A DNA stretch of 44,178 nucleotides from an uncultured Bacteroidota bacterium (GCA_903838055.1 CAILWV010000054.1:1-44178), one strand, 5' to 3'. Positions 27,447 through 36,634 are shown, counted from the stretch's first letter. The notes: a model not told the origin generated them from the letters alone. Numbers and translations: made by a program.

Positions 27447-27478
27447 ACTCCCCAATTGAATTTCAGTTGGGGAGTTTT
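27447..27478 (+). terminator. Strong terminator after the 36-residue ORF
   Basis: A 13-base-pair stem runs from ACTCCCCAATTGA (27447-27459) to TCAGTTGGGGAGT (27463-27475), with one T-G wobble and a three-base loop. TTTT follows (27475-27478). The GC-rich base and T run make this a convincing terminator for plus-strand transcription. Confidence 0.9.
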
Positions 27479-27540
27479 ATTAGTTTGAAATCTTAGTAAC
27501 AATTTTCTTTCTTACTCGTCTAACTTTAAAAAAATATCCT

Positions 27541-28434
27541 TTGGAAACAATACTATCAATAAAAAATCTGCACAAGCGTTATGGCAAAGTACATGCTGTG
27601 AATAACGTATCATTTGAAATATTAAAAGGCAATGTTTATGGCATACTTGGCCCTAATGGCAGCGGAAAATCGACTACTTTAGGAATTGTTTTGAATGTCG
27701 TTAATAAAACATCTGGAGATTATTCTTGGTTTGATGGCGCTGTTGAAACACACGATGCCTTGAAAAAGGTTGGTGCAATAATAGAAAGACCCAATTTTTA
27801 TCCTTACATGACGGCAGAGGAAAATTTGAAATTAGTTTGCAAAATAAAAGGTATTAGCTATACTAAAGTAACTGAAAAACTAGAAGTTGTTGGTTTGCTA
27901 GAACGAAAAGACAGCAAGTTCAACACCTTTTCATTAGGAATGAAACAACGATTGGCAATAGCATCAGCATTGTTAAATGATCCTGAAATATTAATTTTAG
28001 ACGAGCCTACTAACGGTTTAGATCCGCAAGGAATCCACCAAATTAGAGATATTATTAAGCACATTGCAAGCCAAGGAACTACTATTTTATTAGCATCGCA
28101 TTTATTGGATGAGGTTGAAAAAGTATGTACCCACGTTGTGGTTTTACGCAAAGGAGAAATTTTATATTCTGGAACGGTGGCAGGAATGGCATCTGGCAAT
28201 GGCTTTATTGAAGTAAAAGCAGCGGACACGAAAAAATTAATCGCTGCATTAGAAACCTATCCAAACATTGACCGAATTAGTGAAGAAGATGGTAAGGTAG
28301 AAATTTATTCAATAAACGATATTGATACTGCACTTTTAAACCAATTTTTGACTGATAAATCTATTTATATTAACCATTTGGTACAACGTAAAAATAGTTT
28401 GGAAGATCATTTTTTACAATTAACAAGTAAATAA
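27541..28434 (+). CDS. ABC transporter ATP-binding protein (ABC-2 exporter type)
   Basis: A 297-residue ATPase. Walker A is GPNGSGKST, the Q-loop region lies near IIERPNFYPYMTAEENL, the signature is FSLGMKQRLAIA, Walker B is ILILDEPTNGLD and the H-loop is ASHLLDE. A C-terminal extension (about 215-297) is typical of BcrA/CcmA-type drug or bacteriocin exporters. The only start codon that gives the full N-terminus (METILSIKNLHKRYGK) is TTG at 27541, and no in-frame ATG lies upstream. It is followed 31 bases later by the permease. Confidence 0.94.
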   Translation: METILSIKNLHKRYGKVHAVNNVSFEILKGNVYGILGPNGSGKSTTLGIVLNVVNKTSGDYSWFDGAVETHDALKKVGAIIERPNFYPYMTAEENLKLVCKIKGISYTKVTEKLEVVGLLERKDSKFNTFSLGMKQRLAIASALLNDPEILILDEPTNGLDPQGIHQIRDIIKHIASQGTTILLASHLLDEVEKVCTHVVVLRKGEILYSGTVAGMASGNGFIEVKAADTKKLIAALETYPNIDRISEEDGKVEIYSINDIDTALLNQFLTDKSIYINHLVQRKNSLEDHFLQLTSK

Positions 28435-28465
28435 TAACGAAGAACTCTCAATCTAAAATAAAAAA

Positions 28466-29281
28466 ATGAAAAGATTACTCTCAATAGAATTACAAAAAAT
28501 CTGGAAAAACAGAGCTAGCAAGGTATTAACTATTACCTATTTCGGATTACTAAGTTTAATTGCTTTAGTAGCTTCCATAAAATTTGATGTTGGTCCGATA
28601 CACATAAACATTGCCGAACAAGGCGTTTTTAATTTTCCATTCATTTGGCATTTCAATTCTTTTATTGCAGTATTTGCTAAAGTATTTTTTGCTGTAATCA
28701 TTGTATCGATGATGGCTAATGAATACAGTTATGGCACATTGAAACAAAACTTAATTGACGGCATGAGCAAAAAAGAATTTATAACTTCTAAATTCCTCAC
28801 TGTAGTTGCATTTTCTTTAGTTTCTACCGTTTTTGTATTTCTGATATCCTTAATTCTAGGATTGTTTTTTTCTTCTTACAATGAAATGGGTATTATTTTT
28901 TCTAGAATGGAATATCTACTTGCTTATTTAGTAAATCTAATAGGATTTTTCTCCTTTTGTTTATTTGCAGGAATTCTTATTAAACGTTCTGCTTTTGCCT
29001 TAGGATTCATGTTTCTTTGGTTTCTTATAGAATGTTTTCTAGTCTATTCTAAAATTGGTTTAACAAGTTCATTAAGTAGATTTTTACCATTAGAATCAAT
29101 GTCGCAACTATTAATTGAACCTTTCACAAAATTATCGGCAATAAAAAACATCAATTCCCAAATCGGAATAATCAACGTAAAAGATTATGATGTGCATTTC
29201 TCAACCATTCTTATTGTATTAAGTTGGACTATAATTTTTGTATATTCTTCCTATTTACTGCTTAAAAAAAGAGATTTATAA
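28466..29281 (+). CDS. ABC-2 type transporter permease
   Basis: A 271-residue membrane protein with about six predicted helices (near 20-40, 65-90, 115-140, 155-175, 178-198 and 245-265). The ABC-2 features NEYSYGTLKQNLIDGMSKKEFITSK and the C-terminal helix before LLKKRDL are clear. It pairs with the ATPase just upstream. Together they form an exporter of unknown substrate, possibly antibiotic or peptide resistance, as in BcrAB-like systems. Confidence 0.92.
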   Translation: MKRLLSIELQKIWKNRASKVLTITYFGLLSLIALVASIKFDVGPIHINIAEQGVFNFPFIWHFNSFIAVFAKVFFAVIIVSMMANEYSYGTLKQNLIDGMSKKEFITSKFLTVVAFSLVSTVFVFLISLILGLFFSSYNEMGIIFSRMEYLLAYLVNLIGFFSFCLFAGILIKRSAFALGFMFLWFLIECFLVYSKIGLTSSLSRFLPLESMSQLLIEPFTKLSAIKNINSQIGIINVKDYDVHFSTILIVLSWTIIFVYSSYLLLKKRDL

Positions 29282-29439
29282 CATTCTTATTCTATGCGAA
29301 TTAATAAAATAAATTAGAAATAAGTTTTAGATTAATTAAACCATTTTAGTTTTATTGAGTCCAATTAAGTATTCTGTTTTTAATTATTAAAAAAAATGTT
29401 AAAGAACATTAACAACAAATAAATAATTAAAAATAATAG

Positions 29440-29447
29440 TACTTTTG
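29440..29447 (+). promoter_or_regulatory. Candidate -7 element directly before the giant adhesin gene
   Basis: TACTTTTG matches the Bacteroidetes -7 consensus and is identical to the boxes of rpsF and the gene at 36635. It ends only five bases before the ATG at 29453, so a transcript from it would be leaderless or nearly so. No -33 TTTG was found, so the match may be coincidence. Confidence 0.35.
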
Positions 29448-29452
29448 TTTTC

Positions 29453-32400
29453 ATGAAAAAAAACCTACTAATATATATACTTCTTACTGCTTTATTTTCA
29501 ATAAATTGTTTTTCGCAGTTTAGTAAAACACATTATATTCCGCCTTTATCTAACTCCTCTAGTCAAGAGCCTCAGGGTCAGTACATTTACATTTCTTGTC
29601 CAAGTATCACACCTGTTAGTTTTGTTATTCAAGAAATTGGTGGTACTTCCATTTCTGGAACTGTTAGTAGAGACACACCTTATATTTATAATATAGGATC
29701 TGGATTTGACACGCAGTTACTTATTTCTCAAAGTGATGTTAACACTATAAAAAGCAACAAAGGTTACATCATAAATGCACAAGATTTAATTTATGCTAAT
29801 GTAAGATTAACTTCTACAACTCAAAATAATCAGGCAGGGGGACTAGTTTCTAAAGGGAGTGCTGCGCTAGGAACCCATTTTAGAATTGGTGCTTTTATTA
29901 ACACCGGAGCGCCCTCAACCTCAAATAATCATTACACGTTTGCTACTATATTGGCAACAGAAAACAATACTACTATTTCCTTTGCAGATATTAAACCTGG
30001 CGTTCAATTGATAAACAATACTGCCGCAGGAAGCAATCCTTCTAGTATAACATTAAATACAGGGCAAAGTTTTGCGATTGCTGTTGCAGGCCCATCTACT
30101 CCAAACAAAGATGGTTTGATTGGTGCTTCTATAATATCTAACAAACCAATTGCGGTAAACTGCGGTTCTTTCGCAGGTACTAATGGAACGACTTCAAATT
30201 TAGATTTAGGTATGGATCAAATTGTATCGGCAGAAAGAACTGGAATGGAATATATTTTTGTTAAAGGTTCAGGAGTTGATGAAACCGAAAGGCCTCTATT
30301 AATTGCGGATTTAGACAATACTCAAATATTTTTAAACGGAAGTACTACTCCAACAGCAACATTAAATTCAGGACAATATTTAGCACTTAGCGGAGCCAAT
30401 TTCTCTGCCGACGGTAATCTATATGTAAGAAGTTCGAAGAATATTTTTGCCTACCAAGGAATTGGAGGATCAAGCAGTCAAGCAAATCAAAACATGTGTT
30501 TTGTACCTCCATTAAGTTGTCAAACACCAAAATCAATTAATAATATCCCATTTATAAATGAGGTTGGAAGTTTAACAGATTTTCAAGGGACAGTATGTAT
30601 TGTTACTAAAACAGGCGCTGCTTTAAATTTCATTATCGATGGTATTAACTATACATTTGCTAATTTACCATCAAGTCTTAATGCTACAGGACCATTAAAT
30701 GTTACCGGAAACCCTGACTTTGTAACTTATTCAATTCAAGGTTTGACAGGTAACGTTTCTGTTTTTTCTACAGAACAAGTATATCTTTCTTATTATGGTT
30801 CTAGTGGAGCTGCCACCTACGGAGGTTATTATTCTGGTTTTACTTTTAAACCTGAAATTGTATTTCAACCCGTTGTTACTAATATTTCTAATTGTATTCC
30901 GAATATTAATCTTAATGTAAATTCAATAAGTAACTTTGATTTATTTCAATGGTATTTTAATGGAAATCCAATTTCTGGAGCAACTTCAAATAATTATTCA
31001 CCTACACAACCAGGATATTACAAAATAAAAGCTTCACTAATTGCATGTGGAATTGATTTTTATTCAGATGAAATCCCAGTTAGTTCTTGCGCAATTGACA
31101 CCGATAATGATACTATAAATGACAATATTGATATTGATCTCGATAATGATGGCATTTCAAATTGTAACGAATCACTAGGAAACCAAAGCATATCTCTAGC
31201 AAATACAAATTCAGGAACTATTAATCTAGGGTCCTATTCTAATTCTTTCAATGGAGTAGTATCTACATCGACTGCATCAAGCAGCATTCCGTTTTCTGGA
31301 AGTTCAGATGGTAGTTTTATTTCGGATATCCCTGCTGGAAAAACTAGTTTCATAAAATATGTAATGAATTTTACTCAACCTATATCACTTGATATGGAAT
31401 ATGTAAGTACTGCTAACTCAACTGATTTATTAGATTCAAATGGAGATTTTATTATAAATTCTCCTATTAATAAAACTATTACTGTTTTAAACCCAACTAA
31501 TCAACTTTTAATTGATACAAATTATGATGGAATTTACGAAAGTGGTATAACACAATATTCCTCTTTTGAAATAAGATTTCGATTAAATAATACAACCCCA
31601 TTAGCAGCGGGAAGCGGTACTTTTAAATTTTTAACCAATAATTCGGAATCTATTATTTTTACTCATAAGAACCTTTCGGATTCAGTTGGTGACAAAGCAA
31701 CATTCAAATTAAAAGCTACTTGCATAGTTAAGGATTCCGATGGGGATGGTGTACCAGATCAAACCGATTTAGATTCGGATAACGATGGGATTTTGGACTA
31801 CATTGAAGCACAAGGAGCAATTTTTACTCCTATTTCCCATGTAGATACAAACCAAGATGGAATGGACGATGCATTTGGAACCGGAATTACACCAGTTGAT
31901 TCCGATAGTGACGGGGTTTTAGATTATTTAGATTTAGATTCGGATAACGATGGAATATTTGATTTATTCGAATCAGGTTCTGCGGCTATAGATACAGATA
32001 TAAATGGAATTATAGACGGTAGTACTTTTGGATTAAACGGGTTAGCGGATTCCGTTGAAACAACACCTGATAGTTCTACTTTAAATTATATACTTGCCGA
32101 TACAGATGCTGATGCACTTAATAATTATTTAGAAAAAGATAGTGATGGCGATGGTTGTAATGATGTAATTGAAGCTGGTTATACTCTTTTTGACAGTGGT
32201 GCTGGTAGTTTAGGAATTCAAGTTCCTCCTACTATAAATGCTAACGGAATTGTAACAAGTGGACCTACATACATTATTCCGAGCCAAGATTATGTTATTG
32301 GAGCACCAATAACAATCTCAGTACAACCTCAAGATATTATAACTTGCGAAAATCAAAATGCTTCTTTTACCATTACTTCAAATACCGTTACCTCCTACCA

Positions 32401-34528
32401 ATGGCTAGTATACGATGGAACTACCTGGTCAAATGTAACTAATAACACAATTTATTCTGGTGCTACAACTAATACTTTATCAATTTCAAGTGTTAGCCCA
32501 TCTATGAGCGGATATAAGTACAAAGTAATATTAAACAAAAACGGAAATAAATGCGGCATGATATCTTCAGAAGCAGTACTTACAACTTATGCATTGCCTG
32601 TATTAACAAGTCCAATTACATTAAAACAATGCGATAATGATACAGATGGTATTTCCGATTTTAATTTAACAGTAAACAATCCACAAATATCTGCTAATTT
32701 TGCAACCGAGAATTTTACTTATTTCACAACCCAAGCTGGAGCGGAAGCTAATGATGCTTTAGTTAAAATTCCAAACCCCATAATTTATACCAGTGGCAGT
32801 GGGACCGTTTGGGTTCGAGTTGAAAATGTAAATGGATGCTTTAGTGTAGGTCAAATTAATTTGACAGTGACCGTTACTCAAGTTAATGCGGCAACTTTTC
32901 ATAGATATTTTACTCTTTGTGATGATGCCGTTTCTGGAATTTCTACAGATACTGATGGGACTTCTGTGTTTGATTTCAGTAGTGTTACAAATGATATAAA
33001 TGCAATTTTACCTATTCCAAGCACTAATTATACCATAAAATATTATGCAAATAATACAGATGCTTTGTCACAAACAAATGCAATCAATCCTTCTGCATAT
33101 AGAAATACTACAATTAACCAACAACTAATTTATGTTAGAATTGATAGTAATAATTACCAAGGTTGCTTTGGTTTAGGTCCATTTATTACAATAACAGCAG
33201 AAGCTTTGCCTGTTGCAAATCCAATTAATCCTTCTAATAGTATTCGTCATTGCGATGATGATCATGATGGAAGTTACACATTTGACACCTCTACACTTGA
33301 AGCTACAATATTAAACGGCCAAACCAATAAAACGGTGGCTTATTATGATGCAAGTGGAGTTGCAATAAACCCTATTCCATCATTTACAGTTAATACATCC
33401 CAAACTATAACAGTTAGAGTAACTAACAATGTTACTCAAGCATCTAATGGACCTTGTTATGACGAAGAAACAATAACTTTTATAGTTGATGATTTACCTG
33501 AAATATTCCCTATTCCTAGCTCTCAATTAATTAAGTGTGACGACGAAACGAATCCTGCAATGCAAAACGGAATATTTCCATTTGACACTACAAATTTTGA
33601 AAATATTCTATTAGGACCACAAACCGGAATGGATATTTCCTTTACGTTACAAAATGGTCAAGTAGTTCCGCATCTTCCAACTACTTTTAATACTGGAACT
33701 CAAAATGTATTAGTTACGATAACTAATCCTTTAAACGCAAGCTGTACTGCAACGACCACATTAAATTTTGTAGTTAATCCAATTCCGAATATAGATTTAA
33801 ATCAAAATGGTTGGGCAAATGAATTAGTATGTACTAATCTTCCAAATTTTACAGTTACAATAAATGCCGGAGTGCTTAACGGAACTCCAACTAGCAATTT
33901 CACTTACCAATGGTATTTGAATAACGTTTTAATTCCTGGAGCAACTAATTATACTTTAACTGTTAATACCGGAGGAAGTTACTCTGTAAAAGTTACTAAC
34001 GCAACCGGCTGTTCAGAAGCAAGAACTATTGAAGTAACTTCTTCAGTAATAGCATCAATTGACCACGTAAATATTGTAGATCTAACAGATTTAAATACTG
34101 TAGAAATTGTAGTTTCAGGAAATGGAATTTACATGTACAGCATTGAAGATCCTTATGGGCCTTATCAATTTTCTAATTTCTTTGAAAATGTACCCATTGG
34201 AATACATACTGTTTATATTAAAGATTTAAATGGATGTGGCATTTCTCAACAAACAATATCAGTTCTTGGTGCTCCAAAATATTTTACGCCGAATGGAGAT
34301 GGGTTTAATGATTATTGGAATATAAAAGGAACTAACGATAAATTCTATTCTAAATCTATTATTAAAATTTTCGATCGTTACGGTAAATTTATTAAACAAT
34401 TTACTCCTTTAGATGATGGTTGGGATGGTGTTTTTAATGGTACAATGGCACCTGCAGATGATTATTGGTACAACATTCAATTTGATGATGGCAGAACGGC
34501 CAAAGGTCATTTTAGTTTAAATCGATAA
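29453..34528 (+). CDS. Giant secreted adhesin-like protein with type B T9SS sorting domain (gliding-motility-associated C-terminal domain)
   Basis: A 1691-residue exported protein with a signal peptide (about 1-22, INCFSQ). The N-terminal region (about 23-470) resembles the IgGFc-binding N-terminal domain seen in flavobacterial surface proteins (YIYISCPSITPVSFVIQEIGG, TNNHYTFATILA-like, AYQGIGGSSSQANQN). Calcium-binding thrombospondin type 3 repeats follow in three blocks near residues 548-570, 760-845 and 882-904 (DSDGDGVPDQTDLDSDNDG, DLDSDNDGIFD). Several Ig-like/PKD-like beta-sandwich repeats fill about 960-1600. The C-terminal type B domain (about 1606-1691) has YFTPNGDGFNDYWNIKG, IKIFDRYGKFI and GWDGVFNG. 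It is probably a cell-surface adhesin. No enzyme motif was seen. Confidence 0.92.
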   Translation: MKKNLLIYILLTALFSINCFSQFSKTHYIPPLSNSSSQEPQGQYIYISCPSITPVSFVIQEIGGTSISGTVSRDTPYIYNIGSGFDTQLLISQSDVNTIKSNKGYIINAQDLIYANVRLTSTTQNNQAGGLVSKGSAALGTHFRIGAFINTGAPSTSNNHYTFATILATENNTTISFADIKPGVQLINNTAAGSNPSSITLNTGQSFAIAVAGPSTPNKDGLIGASIISNKPIAVNCGSFAGTNGTTSNLDLGMDQIVSAERTGMEYIFVKGSGVDETERPLLIADLDNTQIFLNGSTTPTATLNSGQYLALSGANFSADGNLYVRSSKNIFAYQGIGGSSSQANQNMCFVPPLSCQTPKSINNIPFINEVGSLTDFQGTVCIVTKTGAALNFIIDGINYTFANLPSSLNATGPLNVTGNPDFVTYSIQGLTGNVSVFSTEQVYLSYYGSSGAATYGGYYSGFTFKPEIVFQPVVTNISNCIPNINLNVNSISNFDLFQWYFNGNPISGATSNNYSPTQPGYYKIKASLIACGIDFYSDEIPVSSCAIDTDNDTINDNIDIDLDNDGISNCNESLGNQSISLANTNSGTINLGSYSNSFNGVVSTSTASSSIPFSGSSDGSFISDIPAGKTSFIKYVMNFTQPISLDMEYVSTANSTDLLDSNGDFIINSPINKTITVLNPTNQLLIDTNYDGIYESGITQYSSFEIRFRLNNTTPLAAGSGTFKFLTNNSESIIFTHKNLSDSVGDKATFKLKATCIVKDSDGDGVPDQTDLDSDNDGILDYIEAQGAIFTPISHVDTNQDGMDDAFGTGITPVDSDSDGVLDYLDLDSDNDGIFDLFESGSAAIDTDINGIIDGSTFGLNGLADSVETTPDSSTLNYILADTDADALNNYLEKDSDGDGCNDVIEAGYTLFDSGAGSLGIQVPPTINANGIVTSGPTYIIPSQDYVIGAPITISVQPQDIITCENQNASFTITSNTVTSYQWLVYDGTTWSNVTNNTIYSGATTNTLSISSVSPSMSGYKYKVILNKNGNKCGMISSEAVLTTYALPVLTSPITLKQCDNDTDGISDFNLTVNNPQISANFATENFTYFTTQAGAEANDALVKIPNPIIYTSGSGTVWVRVENVNGCFSVGQINLTVTVTQVNAATFHRYFTLCDDAVSGISTDTDGTSVFDFSSVTNDINAILPIPSTNYTIKYYANNTDALSQTNAINPSAYRNTTINQQLIYVRIDSNNYQGCFGLGPFITITAEALPVANPINPSNSIRHCDDDHDGSYTFDTSTLEATILNGQTNKTVAYYDASGVAINPIPSFTVNTSQTITVRVTNNVTQASNGPCYDEETITFIVDDLPEIFPIPSSQLIKCDDETNPAMQNGIFPFDTTNFENILLGPQTGMDISFTLQNGQVVPHLPTTFNTGTQNVLVTITNPLNASCTATTTLNFVVNPIPNIDLNQNGWANELVCTNLPNFTVTINAGVLNGTPTSNFTYQWYLNNVLIPGATNYTLTVNTGGSYSVKVTNATGCSEARTIEVTSSVIASIDHVNIVDLTDLNTVEIVVSGNGIYMYSIEDPYGPYQFSNFFENVPIGIHTVYIKDLNGCGISQQTISVLGAPKYFTPNGDGFNDYWNIKGTNDKFYSKSIIKIFDRYGKFIKQFTPLDDGWDGVFNGTMAPADDYWYNIQFDDGRTAKGHFSLNR

Positions 34529-34533
34529 ACATC

Positions 34534-34686
34534 ATGAAGAAAGTATATAAATTAGCAGCAAAAATAAACAAACTCTTATTGCCAAGTTTTACCAAACAAC
34601 AACTTGATATTACTAAAGCAAAAAAATGGCAATTGGCATTGATTGGGTATCGATATTATGTAACTAAAAGAGCTTTAGACAGTTGA
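34534..34686 (+). CDS. Small conserved 50-residue basic protein
   Basis: An ATG at 34534, five bases after the adhesin stop, opens 50 codons ending in TGA at 34684. The product begins MKKVYKLAAKINKLLLPSFT and continues with KAKKWQLALIGYRYYVTK. It is basic and amphipathic, with no signal or membrane helix. I recall near-identical mini-proteins in flavobacteria that automated pipelines sometimes call SsrA-binding protein, a label that does not fit SmpB's length or fold. Function unknown. It is followed by a tRNA gene with its own promoter. Confidence 0.7.
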   Translation: MKKVYKLAAKINKLLLPSFTKQQLDITKAKKWQLALIGYRYYVTKRALDS

Positions 34687-34726
34687 TTTTGTAAAATAAA
34701 TAAAAAAATTAATTTTTTAATTCCAA

Positions 34727-34757
34727 TTTGCAATTAACATAATTATCCCTATATTTG
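34727..34757 (+). promoter_or_regulatory. Promoter of tRNA-Arg
   Basis: TTTG at 34727-34730, 19 bases, then TATATTTG at 34750-34757, an exact match to the Bacteroidetes consensus in both boxes and spacing. The predicted start is near 34764, seven bases before the mature tRNA. Confidence 0.8.
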
Positions 34758-34770
34758 CACCCACAAAAAA

Positions 34771-34844
34771 GGCCTCGTGGCGCAACTGAATAGCGCACTT
34801 GATTACGGCTCAAGAGGTTACTGGTTTGAATCCAGTCGAGGTCA
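34771..34844 (+). tRNA. tRNA-Arg (anticodon ACG)
   Basis: A 74-base cloverleaf. The acceptor GGCCTCG pairs with CGAGGTC (one G-T wobble at the second pair), with discriminator A at 34844. The D stem is GCGC/GCGC. The anticodon stem is CTTGA/TCAAG around loop TTACGGC (anticodon ACG, expected to be edited to ICG). The T stem is ACTGG/CCAGT around loop TTTGAAT. CCA is not encoded. The D loop reads AACTGAATA, so position 19 is A. The T loop has T at 56. These replace the usual G19 and C56. Confidence 0.95.
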
Positions 34845-34847
34845 CAA

Positions 34848-34890
34848 AAAAATCCTTAAACACCAATAAAATTGGGGTTTAAGGATTTTT
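34848..34890 (+). terminator. Terminator after tRNA-Arg
   Basis: A long stem with AAAAATCCTTAAAC (34848-34861) opposite GTTTAAGGATTTTT (34877-34890) is extended by an A-G mismatch and CCAAT/ATTGG. The loop is three A. It sits four bases after the tRNA and its A/T ends could also serve the minus strand. Confidence 0.88.
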
Positions 34891-34934
34891 ATTATAATTA
34901 TTAATTTGATAAAATAAATCATTTTAAAGTTAAA

Positions 34935-36470
34935 TTACCCCAACCACCCATCTCTATCTAAACTTCGGTACTGAATGGCTTCAGCAACATGAACCGACTG
35001 TACTTTTTCAGAAGCTTCTAAATCGGCTATCGTTCGGGAAACTTTTAATATTCGGTCGTAAGCTCTTGCAGAAAGATTTAATTTTTCCATTGCATTTTTC
35101 AATAGTTCCAAGGACGAAGGTTCTAATTCGCAATATTCTCTAACCAATTTAGAACCCATTTGAGCATTATAGTGTATGTTATCCATTGCTTCGAATCGTT
35201 TGGATTGGATTTCTCTAGCGCTAGTAACCCTATTCCGAATCTCTAAACTACTTTCGCCTTTTCGAGTTTCGGTTAATTTTTCAAATGGTACAGGAGTTAC
35301 CTCTACATGAATATCAATTCTATCTAAAAGAGGTCCAGAAATTTTGCTCAAATACCGCTGCATTTCCATAGGCGAAGATCTAACAGGCGCATCCGGATCA
35401 TTAAAATAACCACTCGGACTTGGATTCATACTTGCTACCAACATAAATGATGATGGATAGGTAATAGTAAATTTAGCCCTTGAAATGGTAACTTCTCGGT
35501 CCTCTAGTGGCTGCCGCATTACCTCTAATACTTCTCTTTTAAACTCTGGTAATTCATCTAAAAATAGTACGCCATTGTGAGATAATGAAATCTCTCCAGG
35601 TTGCGGATAACTACCTCCACCAACTAAAGAAACAGAGGATGCAGTATGGTGTGGACTCCTAAATGGCCTTTGACTCATCAAGCCTGCATCTTTAATTTTG
35701 CCCGCAACCGAATGGATTTTAGTTGTTTCTAGAGCTTCTTTCAAAGTCATTGGTGGTAAAATACTAGGTAGTCGTTTGGCTAACATTGTTTTACCGGAAC
35801 CCGGCGGACCTATTAGAATTATATTATGCCCCCCAGCAGCAGCTATTTCCATACATCGCTTAATAGACTCTTGACCTTTGACATCTGAAAAATCTAAATC
35901 TGGAAAATCTAAATTTTTATAAAATTCTTCTCTAGTATTAATAATTGTAGGATTTATTGCTCCTCTTCCTTCAAAAAAATCAATGACTTGAGTAATATTT
36001 TCAATTCCGTAAACCTCAAGACCATCTACAATAGCAGCTTCTTTTACATTTTGAATAGGTAGAAAAAAACCTTTAAAACCTTCTTCACGGGCTTTAACTG
36101 CAATTGACAAAGCTCCCTTTATAGATTGTAGTCCACCATCAAGCGATAATTCACCCATAATTATATACTTATCTACTTCCTCCGCTTTTATTTGACCTGA
36201 AGCAACAAGAATACCTATTGCCAAAGTTAAGTCATAGGCAGAACCTTCTTTTCGTAAATCGGCTGGAGCTAAGTTTATAGTAATTTTCTTACCCGGAAGT
36301 TGGTAACCATTATTTTTTAATGCTGCTGCAATGCGATAACTACTTTCTTTTATTGCATTATCTGGAAGACCAACTAAATGATACCCCACACCTTTATCAA
36401 TGTTAACTTCTACAGTAATTTTAGAAGCATCGACACCAAAAACAGCACTTCCATAGACTTTTATTAACAT
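34935..36470 (-). CDS. YifB family Mg chelatase-like AAA ATPase (ComM homologue)
   Basis: A 511-residue AAA+ protein. The N-terminal ChlI-like domain (about 1-170) has VDASKITVEVNIDKGVGYHLVGLPDNAIKES and APADLRKEGSAYDLTLAIGIL. The AAA domain (about 190-400) has Walker A GPPGSGKTMLAKRL, Walker B VLFLDELPEF and the PSPSGYF region. A C-terminal Mg-chelatase helical domain follows (about 410-505, LSARAYDRILKVSRTIADLE). ComM homologues promote branch migration during natural transformation in other bacteria. The role here is inferred from the family only. It is divergent from the 36635 pair. Confidence 0.95.
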   Translation of the reverse strand: MLIKVYGSAVFGVDASKITVEVNIDKGVGYHLVGLPDNAIKESSYRIAAALKNNGYQLPGKKITINLAPADLRKEGSAYDLTLAIGILVASGQIKAEEVDKYIIMGELSLDGGLQSIKGALSIAVKAREEGFKGFFLPIQNVKEAAIVDGLEVYGIENITQVIDFFEGRGAINPTIINTREEFYKNLDFPDLDFSDVKGQESIKRCMEIAAAGGHNIILIGPPGSGKTMLAKRLPSILPPMTLKEALETTKIHSVAGKIKDAGLMSQRPFRSPHHTASSVSLVGGGSYPQPGEISLSHNGVLFLDELPEFKREVLEVMRQPLEDREVTISRAKFTITYPSSFMLVASMNPSPSGYFNDPDAPVRSSPMEMQRYLSKISGPLLDRIDIHVEVTPVPFEKLTETRKGESSLEIRNRVTSAREIQSKRFEAMDNIHYNAQMGSKLVREYCELEPSSLELLKNAMEKLNLSARAYDRILKVSRTIADLEASEKVQSVHVAEAIQYRSLDRDGWLG

Positions 36471-36579
36471 TATAAATACTTTATATTACTCATTTATTAA
36501 ATATACCACTTATTTCCTTCATTAACAAGTATATTAAAACATAAAAAGGTAAAACAAAATATACTTTAAGTAAATTTTA

Positions 36580-36611
36580 TTTGTCTTTATGTAAAATAAA
36601 CCATACTTTTG
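36580..36611 (+). promoter_or_regulatory. Promoter of the membrane protein and XRE regulator pair
   Basis: TTTG at 36580-36583, 20 bases, then TACTTTTG at 36604-36611, an exact consensus -7 box. The predicted leader is about 18 bases to the ATG at 36635. Confidence 0.7.
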
Positions 36612-36634
36612 CTTTAAATTTTATAACTTTAATT

